Assembly: GCA_023399275.1 (NCBI GenBank)
Contig: JAEWQH010000097.1
Span: 1 to 7,763 of the forward strand
Source of the DNA: Bacillota bacterium
GTDB lineage: Bacteria > Bacillota > Clostridia > Christensenellales > CAG-138
Direction: 5' to 3'
Length of the DNA stretch: 7,763 nucleotides
Shown in pieces: positions 1 to 6,321 of the stretch. Within the stretch, counting starts at the first letter, position 1. Each line of letters opens with the position of its first letter. Below the pieces are notes generated by a model, which was not told where the DNA came from, did not search any database, and saw nothing but the letters and a program-made list of their open reading frames with translations. A program made the position numbers and the translations under genes.

Positions 1-472
1 GCACCGGGCCGGGCCTGCCGGAGCGGGCGATATCAAACGCCTCGCGCACGGTATCCGCCAGCTTGGAGATGTCTTTAACGATGTAGTTGTGCTTCGTGAT
101 CGGCGTCGTAATACCCGTGATGTCGGCTTCCTGAAAGCTATCCGCACCGATGAGGTTCACGCTGACGTTTCCGGTGATGAATACGACCGGAACGCTGTCG
201 AGATACGCCGTCGCGATGCCGGTGACGAGATTAGTCGCCCCGGGGCCGGAGGTCGCGATGCAGACGCCGACCTTCCCGCTCGCGCGGGCATAGCCGTCCG
301 CAGCATGTGCGGCGCCTTGCTCATGTGCGGTGAGAATATGGTTGATGCGGTCGCTGTTTTGATAGAGCTCGTCGTAGATGTTGAGCACGGAGCCGCCCGG
401 ATAGCCGAAGACGGTGTCGACCCCTTGCTCCACGAGGCATTCGATCAGAATTTGTGCGCCGGTGAGTTTCAT
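1..472 (-). CDS. ilvB: Acetolactate synthase large subunit, N-terminal part (cut by window start)
   Basis: This gene encodes the catalytic, thiamine-diphosphate-dependent subunit of acetohydroxyacid synthase. The enzyme condenses pyruvate with a second pyruvate (valine/leucine branch) or with 2-oxobutyrate (isoleucine branch) in the cytoplasm. The visible 157 codons are the N-terminal pyrimidine-binding domain. They begin MKLTGAQILIECL, followed by FGYPGGSVLNIYDEL, the catalytic glutamate in TAHEQGAAHAADGYARASGK (Glu51), then ATSGPGATNLVTGIATAY and the FQEADITGITTPITKHNY segment. All of these are hallmarks of biosynthetic AHAS rather than other ThDP enzymes. The start is set by an AGGGG ribosome binding site 9 nt before the ATG. 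The gene begins 38 bp after cimA with no promoter or terminator visible between them, so it is very likely the second gene of the T-box operon. The regulatory subunit ilvN, if present, would lie outside the window. Confidence 0.96.
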   Translation of the reverse strand, partial: MKLTGAQILIECLVEQGVDTVFGYPGGSVLNIYDELYQNSDRINHILTAHEQGAAHAADGYARASGKVGVCIATSGPGATNLVTGIATAYLDSVPVVFITGNVSVNLIGADSFQEADITGITTPITKHNYIVKDISKLADTVREAFDIARSGRPGPV

Positions 473-510
473 ATATGGTTACCCCTTTCGATCCTAGGAA
501 GATGTCTGCG

Positions 511-2115
511 TTATGCGGTTTCCACCTGCGCTTCGAAGCACTTCGACTGCGCGGATGATTTGAGCAGCTTGTATTCGATGGAGTCCATCAGCGCGCGCGA
601 GCTGGCCTGCATGATATCCACCGCGACGCCAACGGTCGTCCAGTACTCGTGTCCGTCCGTAGACTCGATGAGCACCCGCACCTTGGCGGCGGTCGCGCTC
701 TCGCTGTCCAGCACGCGTACCTTGTAATCCGTCAACCGGATTTCTCCGATCTCGGGATAGAATACCTCCAGCGCTTTTCGCAAGGCCGCGTCTATGGCGT
801 TGACCGGGCCGAGGCCCTCTGCCGCGGTGATCTCCAGCCGATCGCCCACCAGCACCTTGATGGACGCGAGCGACGGCTTTTTGCGCAGCTCGGACTGCGG
901 CTCATCCACCACGCTGAGCATCTGCAGCTCGAAGAACTTCGGCCGCATGCCGAGGAGCTTTCGCACCTCCAACTCAAAGGAAGCCTCCGCCCCCTCGAAC
1001 TGATACCCTTGGTGCTCCATCTGCTTGACCATGTCGGTGATCCGGGCGGCCTCGTCGGAGTCCTTCCTGATCTCGGGGTAAAACCCCCTGACCTTCTCGA
1101 GGATCGCACTCCTGCCGGCTACTTCGGACATCATCACACGGCGGCTGTTTCCCACAGCGTCCGGGGAGACGTGCTCAAACGTCATGGAGTTTTTCATCAC
1201 GCCGTCTACGTGCATACCGCCTTTGTGGGAAAAGGCGTTTGCGCCGACATACGGCATGTTTTTACCAACGCTGATGTTGGAGATATCGGCCACCTCATGG
1301 ACCGTACTCGTAAGTCGCTCCAGCGCGGCGGCCGGCACGCAGTCATAGCCAAGTTTGAGTTGCAGGTTTGCCAGCACCGTGGAGAGGTTTGCATTGCCGC
1401 AGCGCTCGCCAAAGCCCGCCAGCGTGCCCTGCACATGCGTTGCACCTGCGGTGACCGCGAGCACGCTGTTGGCCGCCGCCATACCCGCGTCGTCGTGTGC
1501 ATGGATGCCGATCGCTACAGGGAAGCGCGCCTTGACCAGACGGGTTACCTCCTGCACGAAGTCTGGAAAGCTTCCGCCGTTTGTGTCACAAAGACAGAGG
1601 CAATCCGCGCCGCTTTCATAGGCCGCCTGAAGCGTGCCCAGGGCATAGTCCGGGTTGGCGCGGTATCCGTCGAAAAAATGCTCCGCGTCGTAGATAACCT
1701 CCTTGCCCTGCTGCTTGAGATAGGAAACGGTATCCCGGATCATGTTCAGGTTCTCCGGCAGCTCCGCACGCAGGATGTCGGTCACGTGGATATCCCAGGA
1801 CTTGCCGAAGATGGTGACGCACGCCGTTCCGGCCGAGAGCAGGGAGCGGAGATTTGCGTCCTGCTCAACCGGAGTATTCTTCTTGCGCGTGGCGCCAAAC
1901 GCCGTCACCTTTGCGTGCCGCAGGGGATTATTCTGGAGCCGCTCAAAGAACTCCATGTCCTTTGGATTGGAGCCAGGATTGCCGGCCTCGATGTAATCGA
2001 TGCCGAGCTCGTCAAGAATACGTGCAATTTTGACCTTATCCTGCACGGAAAATGAGATGCCAACGCTCTGCGCGCCGTCGCGCAGGGTAGAATCCAAAAA
2101 ATACACCTTATCCAT
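511..2115 (-). CDS. cimA: (R)-citramalate synthase (CimA family)
   Basis: The 534-aa product belongs to the 2-isopropylmalate/homocitrate/citramalate synthase family. It most closely resembles the CimA type, which condenses acetyl-CoA with pyruvate to give (R)-citramalate, the entry to isoleucine without threonine deaminase. The N-terminal TIM barrel (about residues 1-280) opens with FLDSTLRDGAQ, where Arg12 and Asp13 are catalytic/metal-binding. It carries the metal-binding HxH as GIHAHDDAG (His205, His207) and GNANLSTVLANLQ (Asn241 region). A linker domain with AFSHKGGMHVDGVMK (about 294-308) follows. A LeuA-type regulatory domain (about 400-515) is present, which in this family senses the end-product amino acid. 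Length is normal for the family. I chose the ATG at 2115 because GGAGG sits 8 nt upstream and the family similarity starts there; the frame stays open upstream only through the leader RNA. Citramalate rather than homocitrate or isopropylmalate synthesis is inferred from sequence style, T-box control and the ilvB neighbour. Confidence 0.93.
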   Translation of the reverse strand: MDKVYFLDSTLRDGAQSVGISFSVQDKVKIARILDELGIDYIEAGNPGSNPKDMEFFERLQNNPLRHAKVTAFGATRKKNTPVEQDANLRSLLSAGTACVTIFGKSWDIHVTDILRAELPENLNMIRDTVSYLKQQGKEVIYDAEHFFDGYRANPDYALGTLQAAYESGADCLCLCDTNGGSFPDFVQEVTRLVKARFPVAIGIHAHDDAGMAAANSVLAVTAGATHVQGTLAGFGERCGNANLSTVLANLQLKLGYDCVPAAALERLTSTVHEVADISNISVGKNMPYVGANAFSHKGGMHVDGVMKNSMTFEHVSPDAVGNSRRVMMSEVAGRSAILEKVRGFYPEIRKDSDEAARITDMVKQMEHQGYQFEGAEASFELEVRKLLGMRPKFFELQMLSVVDEPQSELRKKPSLASIKVLVGDRLEITAAEGLGPVNAIDAALRKALEVFYPEIGEIRLTDYKVRVLDSESATAAKVRVLIESTDGHEYWTTVGVAVDIMQASSRALMDSIEYKLLKSSAQSKCFEAQVETA

Positions 2116-2123
2116 TGACTTTG

Positions 2124-2128
2124 CCTCC
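2124..2128 (-). promoter_or_regulatory. cimA ribosome binding site
   Basis: A perfect GGAGG lies 8 nt before the ATG of cimA. It decides the start codon, because the reading frame is open for another 104 codons upstream, through the T-box leader. Confidence 0.9.
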
Positions 2129-2245
2129 TGCAAATCTGCGCTGTTCGCCGCTTCGCACCCATGCTGCAAGGGGGTATGCGCCTGTATTTCCGCCGCGCCG
2201 GTATTCCGAGCGCGAATTGTCAACCAAACCCGGGCACGCAGGTTA

Positions 2246-2278
2246 TAAAAAGTCCCCGTCTCATCTTGAGACGGGGAC
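2246..2278 (-). terminator. Intrinsic terminator of the T-box leader
   Basis: GTCCCCGTCTC (2278-2268) pairs perfectly over 11 bp with GAGACGGGGAC (2262-2252) around the 5-nt loop AAGAT, followed by TTTTTATAA. Its position directly after the T-box motif makes it the regulated attenuator of the operon rather than an end-of-gene terminator. Confidence 0.96.
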
Positions 2279-2543
2279 GGATTCATCCTCGCGGTACCAC
2301 TCAAATTGATCCCGTGTTCCCTGCCGCCGTCGCTTGGCCCGGGAACGCACTGATCCTCTTTATCAGGTTCTGTCAAACCCTGGCCGATAACGGTGCCTGC
2401 CGTAATACGCTTACTCGGTTTCGGCATATCTGCTCGGGAGGGATCCGCTGCCCGCGTCGTCGCCGGCTTGCACCAACCACCGGCTCTCTACAGACGAACT
2501 TGCGACCAGCATGTCTCTTTCATCGCATGTAAGTATCTGAATT
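2246..2543 (-). promoter_or_regulatory. T-box riboswitch leader of the cimA-ilvB operon, probably isoleucine-specific
   Basis: This leader RNA binds uncharged tRNA and lets transcription pass a terminator. Read on the minus strand, it begins with the stem I base (GCGATGAAAGAGACATGC, about 2525-2508). The stem I proximal AGAGA and apical GCCGGTGGTTGGTGCAAGCC follow at 2489-2465, with arms GCCGG (2484-2480) and CCGGC (2466-2462). TCGTC/GACGA pairs just below them. Near the 3' end is the T-box TTGAGTGGTACCGCGAG (about 2304-2288), whose TGGT would pair with an ACCA tRNA end, i.e. discriminator base A. ACGGGAT (2315-2309) can pair with ATCCGT (2282-2277), with one bulged G, as antiterminator. That pairing takes the first two bases of the terminator stem. 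The best specifier candidate is ATC (Ile) at 2444-2442, judged from its distance to the following CCGAGC. CTC (Leu) at 2440-2438 is the less likely alternative. Family identity is near certain; the specifier is moderate. Between the terminator and cimA (2245-2116) I see only the ribosome binding site. Confidence 0.95.
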
Positions 2544-2549
2544 TTCGAT

Positions 2550-2579
2550 AATATAACATATATTTTGACGCGCTGTCAA
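2550..2579 (-). promoter_or_regulatory. Sigma-A promoter of the cimA-ilvB operon
   Basis: A perfect -35 TTGACA (2579-2574) is followed after 18 nt by TATATT (2555-2550), which matches 5 of 6 consensus bases, in an AT-rich stretch. The predicted transcript starts near 2543, just ahead of the T-box stem I, which supports the assignment. It lies about 120 bp downstream of pyk on the same strand. Confidence 0.88.
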
Positions 2580-2642
2580 GCCCTTGTTCTCATAAAAATA
2601 CAGGAATCACCTATCTTTACACAGGTTTTGCGCGGATTTGGC

Positions 2643-2661
2643 AAAAAATATGTTCGAACAT
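2643..2661 (-). terminator. Weak candidate terminator of pyk
   Basis: The 12-bp perfect palindrome ATGTTCGAACAT (2650-2661) is followed on the minus strand by A and six T residues. It lies about 40 bp after the pyk stop codon. As RNA it gives only a 4-bp AT-rich stem with a TCGA loop, so termination would be weak. It is the only hairpin-plus-T-run I see between pyk and the next promoter. A protein-binding palindrome is an alternative reading. Confidence 0.35.
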
Positions 2662-2699
2662 TTCGGCCCGCTCGATTCCGGCGTGCGCGAACTCTGTGT

Positions 2700-4112
2700 T
2701 TACACCGTCTCGACCTTGATCAGGCTCGTATTTCCGGATACGCCGCTGACATGTCCGCCGGTGATGATGATATGCTCCCCCCCCTGCAGGTCAAAGAGCT
2801 TCTTCGCCGTCTCCGTCGCGTGATAGAACAGCACGTCGGTCGACGTGAACGTTCCGCTCATCACAGGGATGACGCCCCAGCTCAGCGCGAGCTTATACCA
2901 GACCTTGCGGCTCGTCGTCAGGCCGATGATGTCCATCGGAGGACGAAAACGCGAGATCATCCGCGCGGTGATGCCCGTCAGCGTGCAGGCGACGATAGCA
3001 TGCGCATCGAGGTCGATCGCCATGCCGCAGGTAGCATGCGAGATCGCATCGACGGTGTTTTTGATGTGAAACTCCGTCGTGCGGAAGCGCTTGATGTAGT
3101 GGATGTGCTTCTCCGTCTCTTCGGCGATCTTGCCCATCGTCTGCACCGCCTCAACCGGGTGCTTGCCGGCGGCGGTCTCGCCGGAGAGCATGACCGCGCT
3201 TGTGCCGTCGTAGACCGCATTGGCAACGTCCGAGATCTCCGCGCGCGTCGGCCGCGGGTTGTAGATCATACTCTCGAGCATTTCCGTGGCGGTGATGACG
3301 CGCTTTCCGAGCAGGCGGCACTCCGTCACGAGATATTTCTGGATATAGGGCAGCTCCTCAAACGGGACCTCCACGCCGAGGTCGCCCCGGCCGATCATGA
3401 TGCCCTCGCATTCCTCGCAGATCTCGTGGATATTGTCGATGCCGGTGCGATTCTCGATCTTGGCGATGATCGCGATATCCTCCCCGCCGTTCTCCTTGAG
3501 ATACGACTTGAGTTCGATCAGGTTCTGTCGTGTGGAGACGAACGAGGCCGCTACGTAATCGACATCGTTCTGGATGCCGAAGAGCAGGTCGGCCTTGTCC
3601 TGCTCGCTCAGGTACGTCCGGCTGACGATTTTGTTTGGAAAGCTCATGCTCTTCTGGTCGGAGAGTTCGCCACCGGAAAGCACGGTGCAGACCGCATCGG
3701 TGTCGGTGAGCTTGACGACCTCGAAGATCAGCAGCCCGTTGTTTACGAGGATGCGATCACCGATCTCAAGCGCCTGCGCCAAGCCCGGGAAGCTGACCGC
3801 AACCCGCTCCTGCGTACCCTGCACGTTTTTCGACGTGAAAGCGAACGTATCCCCTTCGGCGAGCGTGATTTTTCCGTTTTGAAACGTCTTGATGCGAAAC
3901 TCCGGCCCCTTCGTATCCAGCATGATGGCGACCGGCAGATCCAGCTCCTCGCGCACCTTTTTGATCCGCTCAATGCGTTGGCGGTGCTCCTCATGCGTGC
4001 CGTGCGAAAAATTGAGTCTCGCCGTATTCATGCCTGCCCGGCACATCGCGGCGAGAATCTCTTCCGTCTCACACGCGGGCCCGATGGTGCAGACGATCTT
4101 GGTTTTTCTCAT
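2700..4112 (-). CDS. pyk: Pyruvate kinase
   Basis: This cytoplasmic glycolytic enzyme transfers phosphate from phosphoenolpyruvate to ADP, giving pyruvate and ATP. The 470-aa product has the normal length for the short bacterial form and lacks the extra C-terminal PEP-utiliser-like domain of Bacillus Pyk. Visible elements in order are: MRKTKIVCTIGPAC at the N terminus; ARLNFSHG (Arg32, Asn34, Ser36); LDTKGPEFR (Asp66), which opens the B domain (about 69-165); AIIAKIENRTGIDNI with Lys218 and metal-binding Glu220; GRGDLGVEVPFEELP with Asp244; ATEMLESM with Thr276; and NPRPTRAEISDVANAVYDGT before the C-terminal regulatory domain (about 340-470). Less usual residues are NNG at 124-126 (commonly DDG), Gly241 (commonly Ala) and Ser305 (commonly Asp). 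The start has an AGGGG ribosome binding site, 8 nt before the ATG, in the same GTTACCCCTTT context (plus strand) as ilvB. The gene is monocistronic or reads weakly into the downstream T-box operon. Confidence 0.98.
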   Translation of the reverse strand: MRKTKIVCTIGPACETEEILAAMCRAGMNTARLNFSHGTHEEHRQRIERIKKVREELDLPVAIMLDTKGPEFRIKTFQNGKITLAEGDTFAFTSKNVQGTQERVAVSFPGLAQALEIGDRILVNNGLLIFEVVKLTDTDAVCTVLSGGELSDQKSMSFPNKIVSRTYLSEQDKADLLFGIQNDVDYVAASFVSTRQNLIELKSYLKENGGEDIAIIAKIENRTGIDNIHEICEECEGIMIGRGDLGVEVPFEELPYIQKYLVTECRLLGKRVITATEMLESMIYNPRPTRAEISDVANAVYDGTSAVMLSGETAAGKHPVEAVQTMGKIAEETEKHIHYIKRFRTTEFHIKNTVDAISHATCGMAIDLDAHAIVACTLTGITARMISRFRPPMDIIGLTTSRKVWYKLALSWGVIPVMSGTFTSTDVLFYHATETAKKLFDLQGGEHIIITGGHVSGVSGNTSLIKVETV

Positions 4113-4150
4113 CGTGTTACCCCTTTGCTATCTGAATCAATCGTTTGTAT

Positions 4151-4179
4151 ATCATACGCTTGAAAAAGGGCGTTAACAA
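4151..4179 (-). promoter_or_regulatory. Probable pyk promoter
   Basis: TTGTTA (4179-4174) and TATGAT (4156-4151) are separated by 17 nt, giving 4/6 and 5/6 matches to consensus. Transcription would start near 4144 with a leader of about 30 nt that contains the AGGGG ribosome binding site. A hairpin-like CACCA/TGGTG pair lies just upstream, around 4182-4203, with TTGACA inside it. It could be an operator, but the arms are only 5 bp. Confidence 0.65.
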
Positions 4180-4306
4180 GGCACCATTTGTCAATTTTTG
4201 GTGTACGCGGCGGCTCTGTGCGATATTTCACGTCAAAGGCGAGCGACAGTTTTCCGCACCTCCGCCACAACCGAAAAACAGTCCGCTTGTCAACGATCCT
4301 GCCCCT

Positions 4307-4315
4307 ATCATAGCA
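4307..4315 (-). promoter_or_regulatory. Possible extended -10 promoter upstream of pyk
   Basis: TGCTATGAT on the minus strand is a TGn-extended -10 element. There is no good -35 at 17-18 nt upstream (ATGCGT). It could give a second, longer pyk transcript with a leader of about 190 nt. The leader region (4113-4300) shows no gene or recognisable riboswitch. Confidence 0.3.
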
Positions 4316-4388
4316 CAACGCAATCCCAAACGCATCCGCAGCGCACGTACCCTCCCAGCCGCGTCACAGACGTGCTTGGTATGAAAAG

Positions 4389-4417
4389 TTGCATTGGCGC
4401 AAAATTTTCGATAGAAT
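4389..4417 (+). promoter_or_regulatory. Promoter of the GT-C-like membrane protein gene
   Basis: TTGCAT (4389-4394) and TAGAAT (4412-4417) are separated by 17 nt, each resembling the sigma-A consensus (4/6 and 5/6). The predicted start is about 4424, some 33 nt before the ATG at 4457, with GAGG at 4442-4445 as ribosome binding site. Confidence 0.7.
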
Positions 4418-4456
4418 GATGTCACTCCTGCAAACGACATCGAGGATATAATTTAT

Positions 4457-6034
4457 ATGAAAGAAACGCACCGGCACAGCGCATCACTCGCTCTTCTTTC
4501 ATGGGCGGTGTTTGCCACGGCTTTGGCCGGATTGATCGTGTACATGATCGTCCATGCACAATCCCTGCTGGATTCGGATATGTCGTCCGAATTGATCCTG
4601 GCAAAACAGCTTGCCCAAAGCGGCAGGCTGCTTTCCGACAATTGGTACTATTCAACCGAGATCCGAATCTTGAACACGCAGGTTGTTTATGCGCTGTTTT
4701 TCCGCTTTATGGAAAGCTGGCGGTTGGTCCGCATCCTCGGCAATATCACGCTGTATTTCGTGCTGCTATCAAGCTACTATTTTTTTTGCAGGCGGTTGGA
4801 CATTGCGCGTTCCTTCCCGATCACTGCGGCGATCATGCTGCTTCCGCTCTCGTCGGATTATTATTACATCCTGCTCTATGGCGCGTACTACATACCGCGA
4901 ATCAGCATGATGTTTATCATCCTTGGGCTGCTGTTGCCAACGATCGCGCCCGCCAGATCCAAGGCCTCCGCGCTGATTTCGCTCCTGGTCCTTGGGGTGC
5001 TTTCGTTTGCGCTGGGGTTGGAGGGCCCGCGGATGGTCTTGATCCTGTTCATTCCGCTTGCGGTACTGTTTGGGTGTGAATGCATCTGCCGCTCGATACC
5101 GAACAACCGGCTGGGAAAAGGGATTGCATCACGCCTGGCGCTTTCTTCCACGCGTCCCCCGCTCAAGAGCTATGCCACGCGCGCCTTCGTCGTTTGTCTT
5201 GCGGGGATGGCCGGCTATCTCCTCAACGCGACGGTGCTGTCAAATGCGTATTCGTTTGAGCATGTGAATCTCAGTTTCGACTTAACGGCCGGCCGGATCA
5301 AAGGCACGGTCTTCAACCAGATCCATTCCATCGGCGACTCAAGCTTCACCTACGCTATCTCCCTGCTCCTGTGGACGCTCACCGCGGTTTTATGCGTTGT
5401 ATACCTGCTGCGCAAGGCGGAGAAACAGTTGGCAGCCGTTCGGTATGTGTGTTTTTGCCTCGTCACATGGGCGGGCTATACGGCCGTCAGCTGCACACTC
5501 TCCCTCGAATTGGCGACATGGCATTTCATACCCGTGGCAATTCTGTTCATCCCCTGCGCGGCGCTGGTGATCGGAGATCTGCAGATGCGGCCCCTGCCGC
5601 GCCGCTTGCTTGCCGCCGGAATCGGCGCATGCATTCTGATCCTCGGCGCGCTGGGATACCATTCGTTTGCAGACTGGCCGCTGCGAAATGGCGCCAGGAG
5701 CAACGTCGAGTTTGCCCGGATAGCCAAAGTGCTGAAAAGCGAAGGATTCGAAAGCGGCTATGGTACGTTTTGGAACGCAAACATCCTCACTGAACTCACC
5801 GACGGCGAGATCGATGTTTGGTGCGTCAACACCCTCGATGCGAAGACCGCAACCGATCCGGATCTATACCGCTGGCTGCAGGTAAGGTCGCATGACGATG
5901 CTCTGCCGGAGGGAAAGACATTCGTCATATGTACAATAGAGGAATATCTGCGTTACCACGTGCAGACGTTCGACTACGTCGGCAACGAACTCTATCGCTC
6001 AGATGCGTTCGTCGTCTTCGCCGTCGCAAAATAG
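4457..6034 (+). CDS. Multi-pass membrane protein, GT-C glycosyltransferase-like
   Basis: The 525-aa product is an integral membrane protein of unknown substrate. About ten to eleven hydrophobic segments are visible: near 11-33, 91-110, 120-138, 145-164, 171-188, 191-207, 235-253, 300-322, 331-350, 354-374 and 385-402. A soluble C-terminal domain (about 405-525) follows. The first loop after TM1 has an acidic motif, LLDSDMSSELILAK (Asp39, Asp41, Glu45), then NWYYSTEIRILNTQ. GT-C enzymes, which use lipid-phosphate sugars on the outer face, carry their catalytic acidic residue in this loop. GLEGPRM (187-193) and the GYGTFWNANILTEL segment early in the C-terminal domain look conserved, and I recall similar proteins in Clostridia. 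The start has GAGG 11 nt upstream and its own promoter. The gene stands alone between pyk (divergent) and tRNA genes (convergent), so context does not reveal the acceptor, which could be a wall polymer, lipid or protein. The glycosyltransferase role is inferred; a transporter or polymerase is less likely. Confidence 0.8.
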   Translation: MKETHRHSASLALLSWAVFATALAGLIVYMIVHAQSLLDSDMSSELILAKQLAQSGRLLSDNWYYSTEIRILNTQVVYALFFRFMESWRLVRILGNITLYFVLLSSYYFFCRRLDIARSFPITAAIMLLPLSSDYYYILLYGAYYIPRISMMFIILGLLLPTIAPARSKASALISLLVLGVLSFALGLEGPRMVLILFIPLAVLFGCECICRSIPNNRLGKGIASRLALSSTRPPLKSYATRAFVVCLAGMAGYLLNATVLSNAYSFEHVNLSFDLTAGRIKGTVFNQIHSIGDSSFTYAISLLLWTLTAVLCVVYLLRKAEKQLAAVRYVCFCLVTWAGYTAVSCTLSLELATWHFIPVAILFIPCAALVIGDLQMRPLPRRLLAAGIGACILILGALGYHSFADWPLRNGARSNVEFARIAKVLKSEGFESGYGTFWNANILTELTDGEIDVWCVNTLDAKTATDPDLYRWLQVRSHDDALPEGKTFVICTIEEYLRYHVQTFDYVGNELYRSDAFVVFAVAK

Positions 6035-6042
6035 TACGGCGC

Positions 6043-6072
6043 ACGACAGGCAAAGCGAGAAAGCCTGCTCGT
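6043..6072. repeat. Hairpin downstream of the membrane protein gene
   Basis: ACGACAGGC (6043-6051) pairs with GCCTGcTCGT (6063-6072) over 9 bp with one bulged C and an 11-nt loop. It begins 8 bp after the stop codon. No T-run follows on either strand, so it is not a classical terminator. It may protect the mRNA 3' end or act together with the terminator at 6167-6201 read from the plus side. Confidence 0.5.
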
Positions 6073-6166
6073 TGGGGAGCGATATGGCATCCATCCGGCA
6101 TGTAACCGGTGTTTCGCAACGCAGCCTCTTCCTTTCTGCTGCTATCAAGCGACCCGAATCGACGAG

Positions 6167-6201
6167 AAAAAAACAAAAACGCCCTGATTTCGGACGCTTT
6201 T
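6167..6201 (-). terminator. Intrinsic terminator of the serine tRNA operon, possibly bidirectional
   Basis: On the minus strand AAAAGCGTCC (6201-6192) pairs with GGGCGTTTTT (6184-6175), with two G-U pairs, around the loop GAAATCA. TTTTTGTTTTTTT follows. It lies 7 bp after the tRNA-Ser(GCT) CCA end. Read on the plus strand, the same stem ends in a short TTTT and may also stop the convergent membrane-protein transcript. Confidence 0.85.
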
Positions 6202-6208
6202 GCTCGAT

Positions 6209-6301
6209 TGGCGGAGAAGGTGGGATTTGAACCCACGCACCGGTTACCCCAGTCTACTCCCTTAGCAGGGGAGCCCCTTACAGCCACTTGGGTACTTCTC
6301 C
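6209..6301 (-). tRNA. tRNA-Ser (anticodon GCT)
   Basis: Acceptor arms GGAGAAG (6301-6295) and CTTCTCC, discriminator G and an encoded CCA (6211-6209) are present. The anticodon arm CTCCC-CTGCTAA-GGGAG places GCT at 6266-6264, reading AGC/AGU serine codons. The T arm GTGGG-TTCAAAT-CCCAC and a long variable arm (around TAGACTGGGGTAACCGGTGC) make it a class II tRNA, as expected for serine. It is the second gene of a two-tRNA unit. Confidence 0.98.
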
Positions 6302-6321
6302 ATATTCGATTTCTCCGTCTT

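Noticed and set aside
649..2055. Plus-strand open frame of 468 codons
   Set aside because: It lies antisense to cimA, whose family motifs are certain. The translation is rich in Arg, His and Leu, typical of a shadow frame in GC-rich DNA, with no recognisable domain.
2201..2223. Second promoter with TTGACA between the T-box terminator and cimA
   Set aside because: The -35 match at 2223-2218 is perfect, but no -10 element lies 16-19 nt downstream; that stretch is GC-rich.
2116..2427. N-terminal extension of CimA by 104 codons
   Set aside because: The extension is translated T-box leader and terminator. The GGAGG and family start are at 2115.
2650..2661. LexA (SOS) box
   Set aside because: The half-sites are in the wrong order (GTTC then GAAC with no spacer), not GAAC-N4-GTTC, and no SOS gene is adjacent.
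2565..4163. Plus-strand open frame of 532 codons
   Set aside because: It is antisense to the whole pyk gene and Arg/Asp-rich without motifs. It is explained by codon bias of pyk.
4189..4194. TTGACA upstream of pyk as the main -35
   Set aside because: No -10 sits at 16-19 nt from it. The good TATGAT at 4156-4151 pairs better with TTGTTA at 4179-4174.
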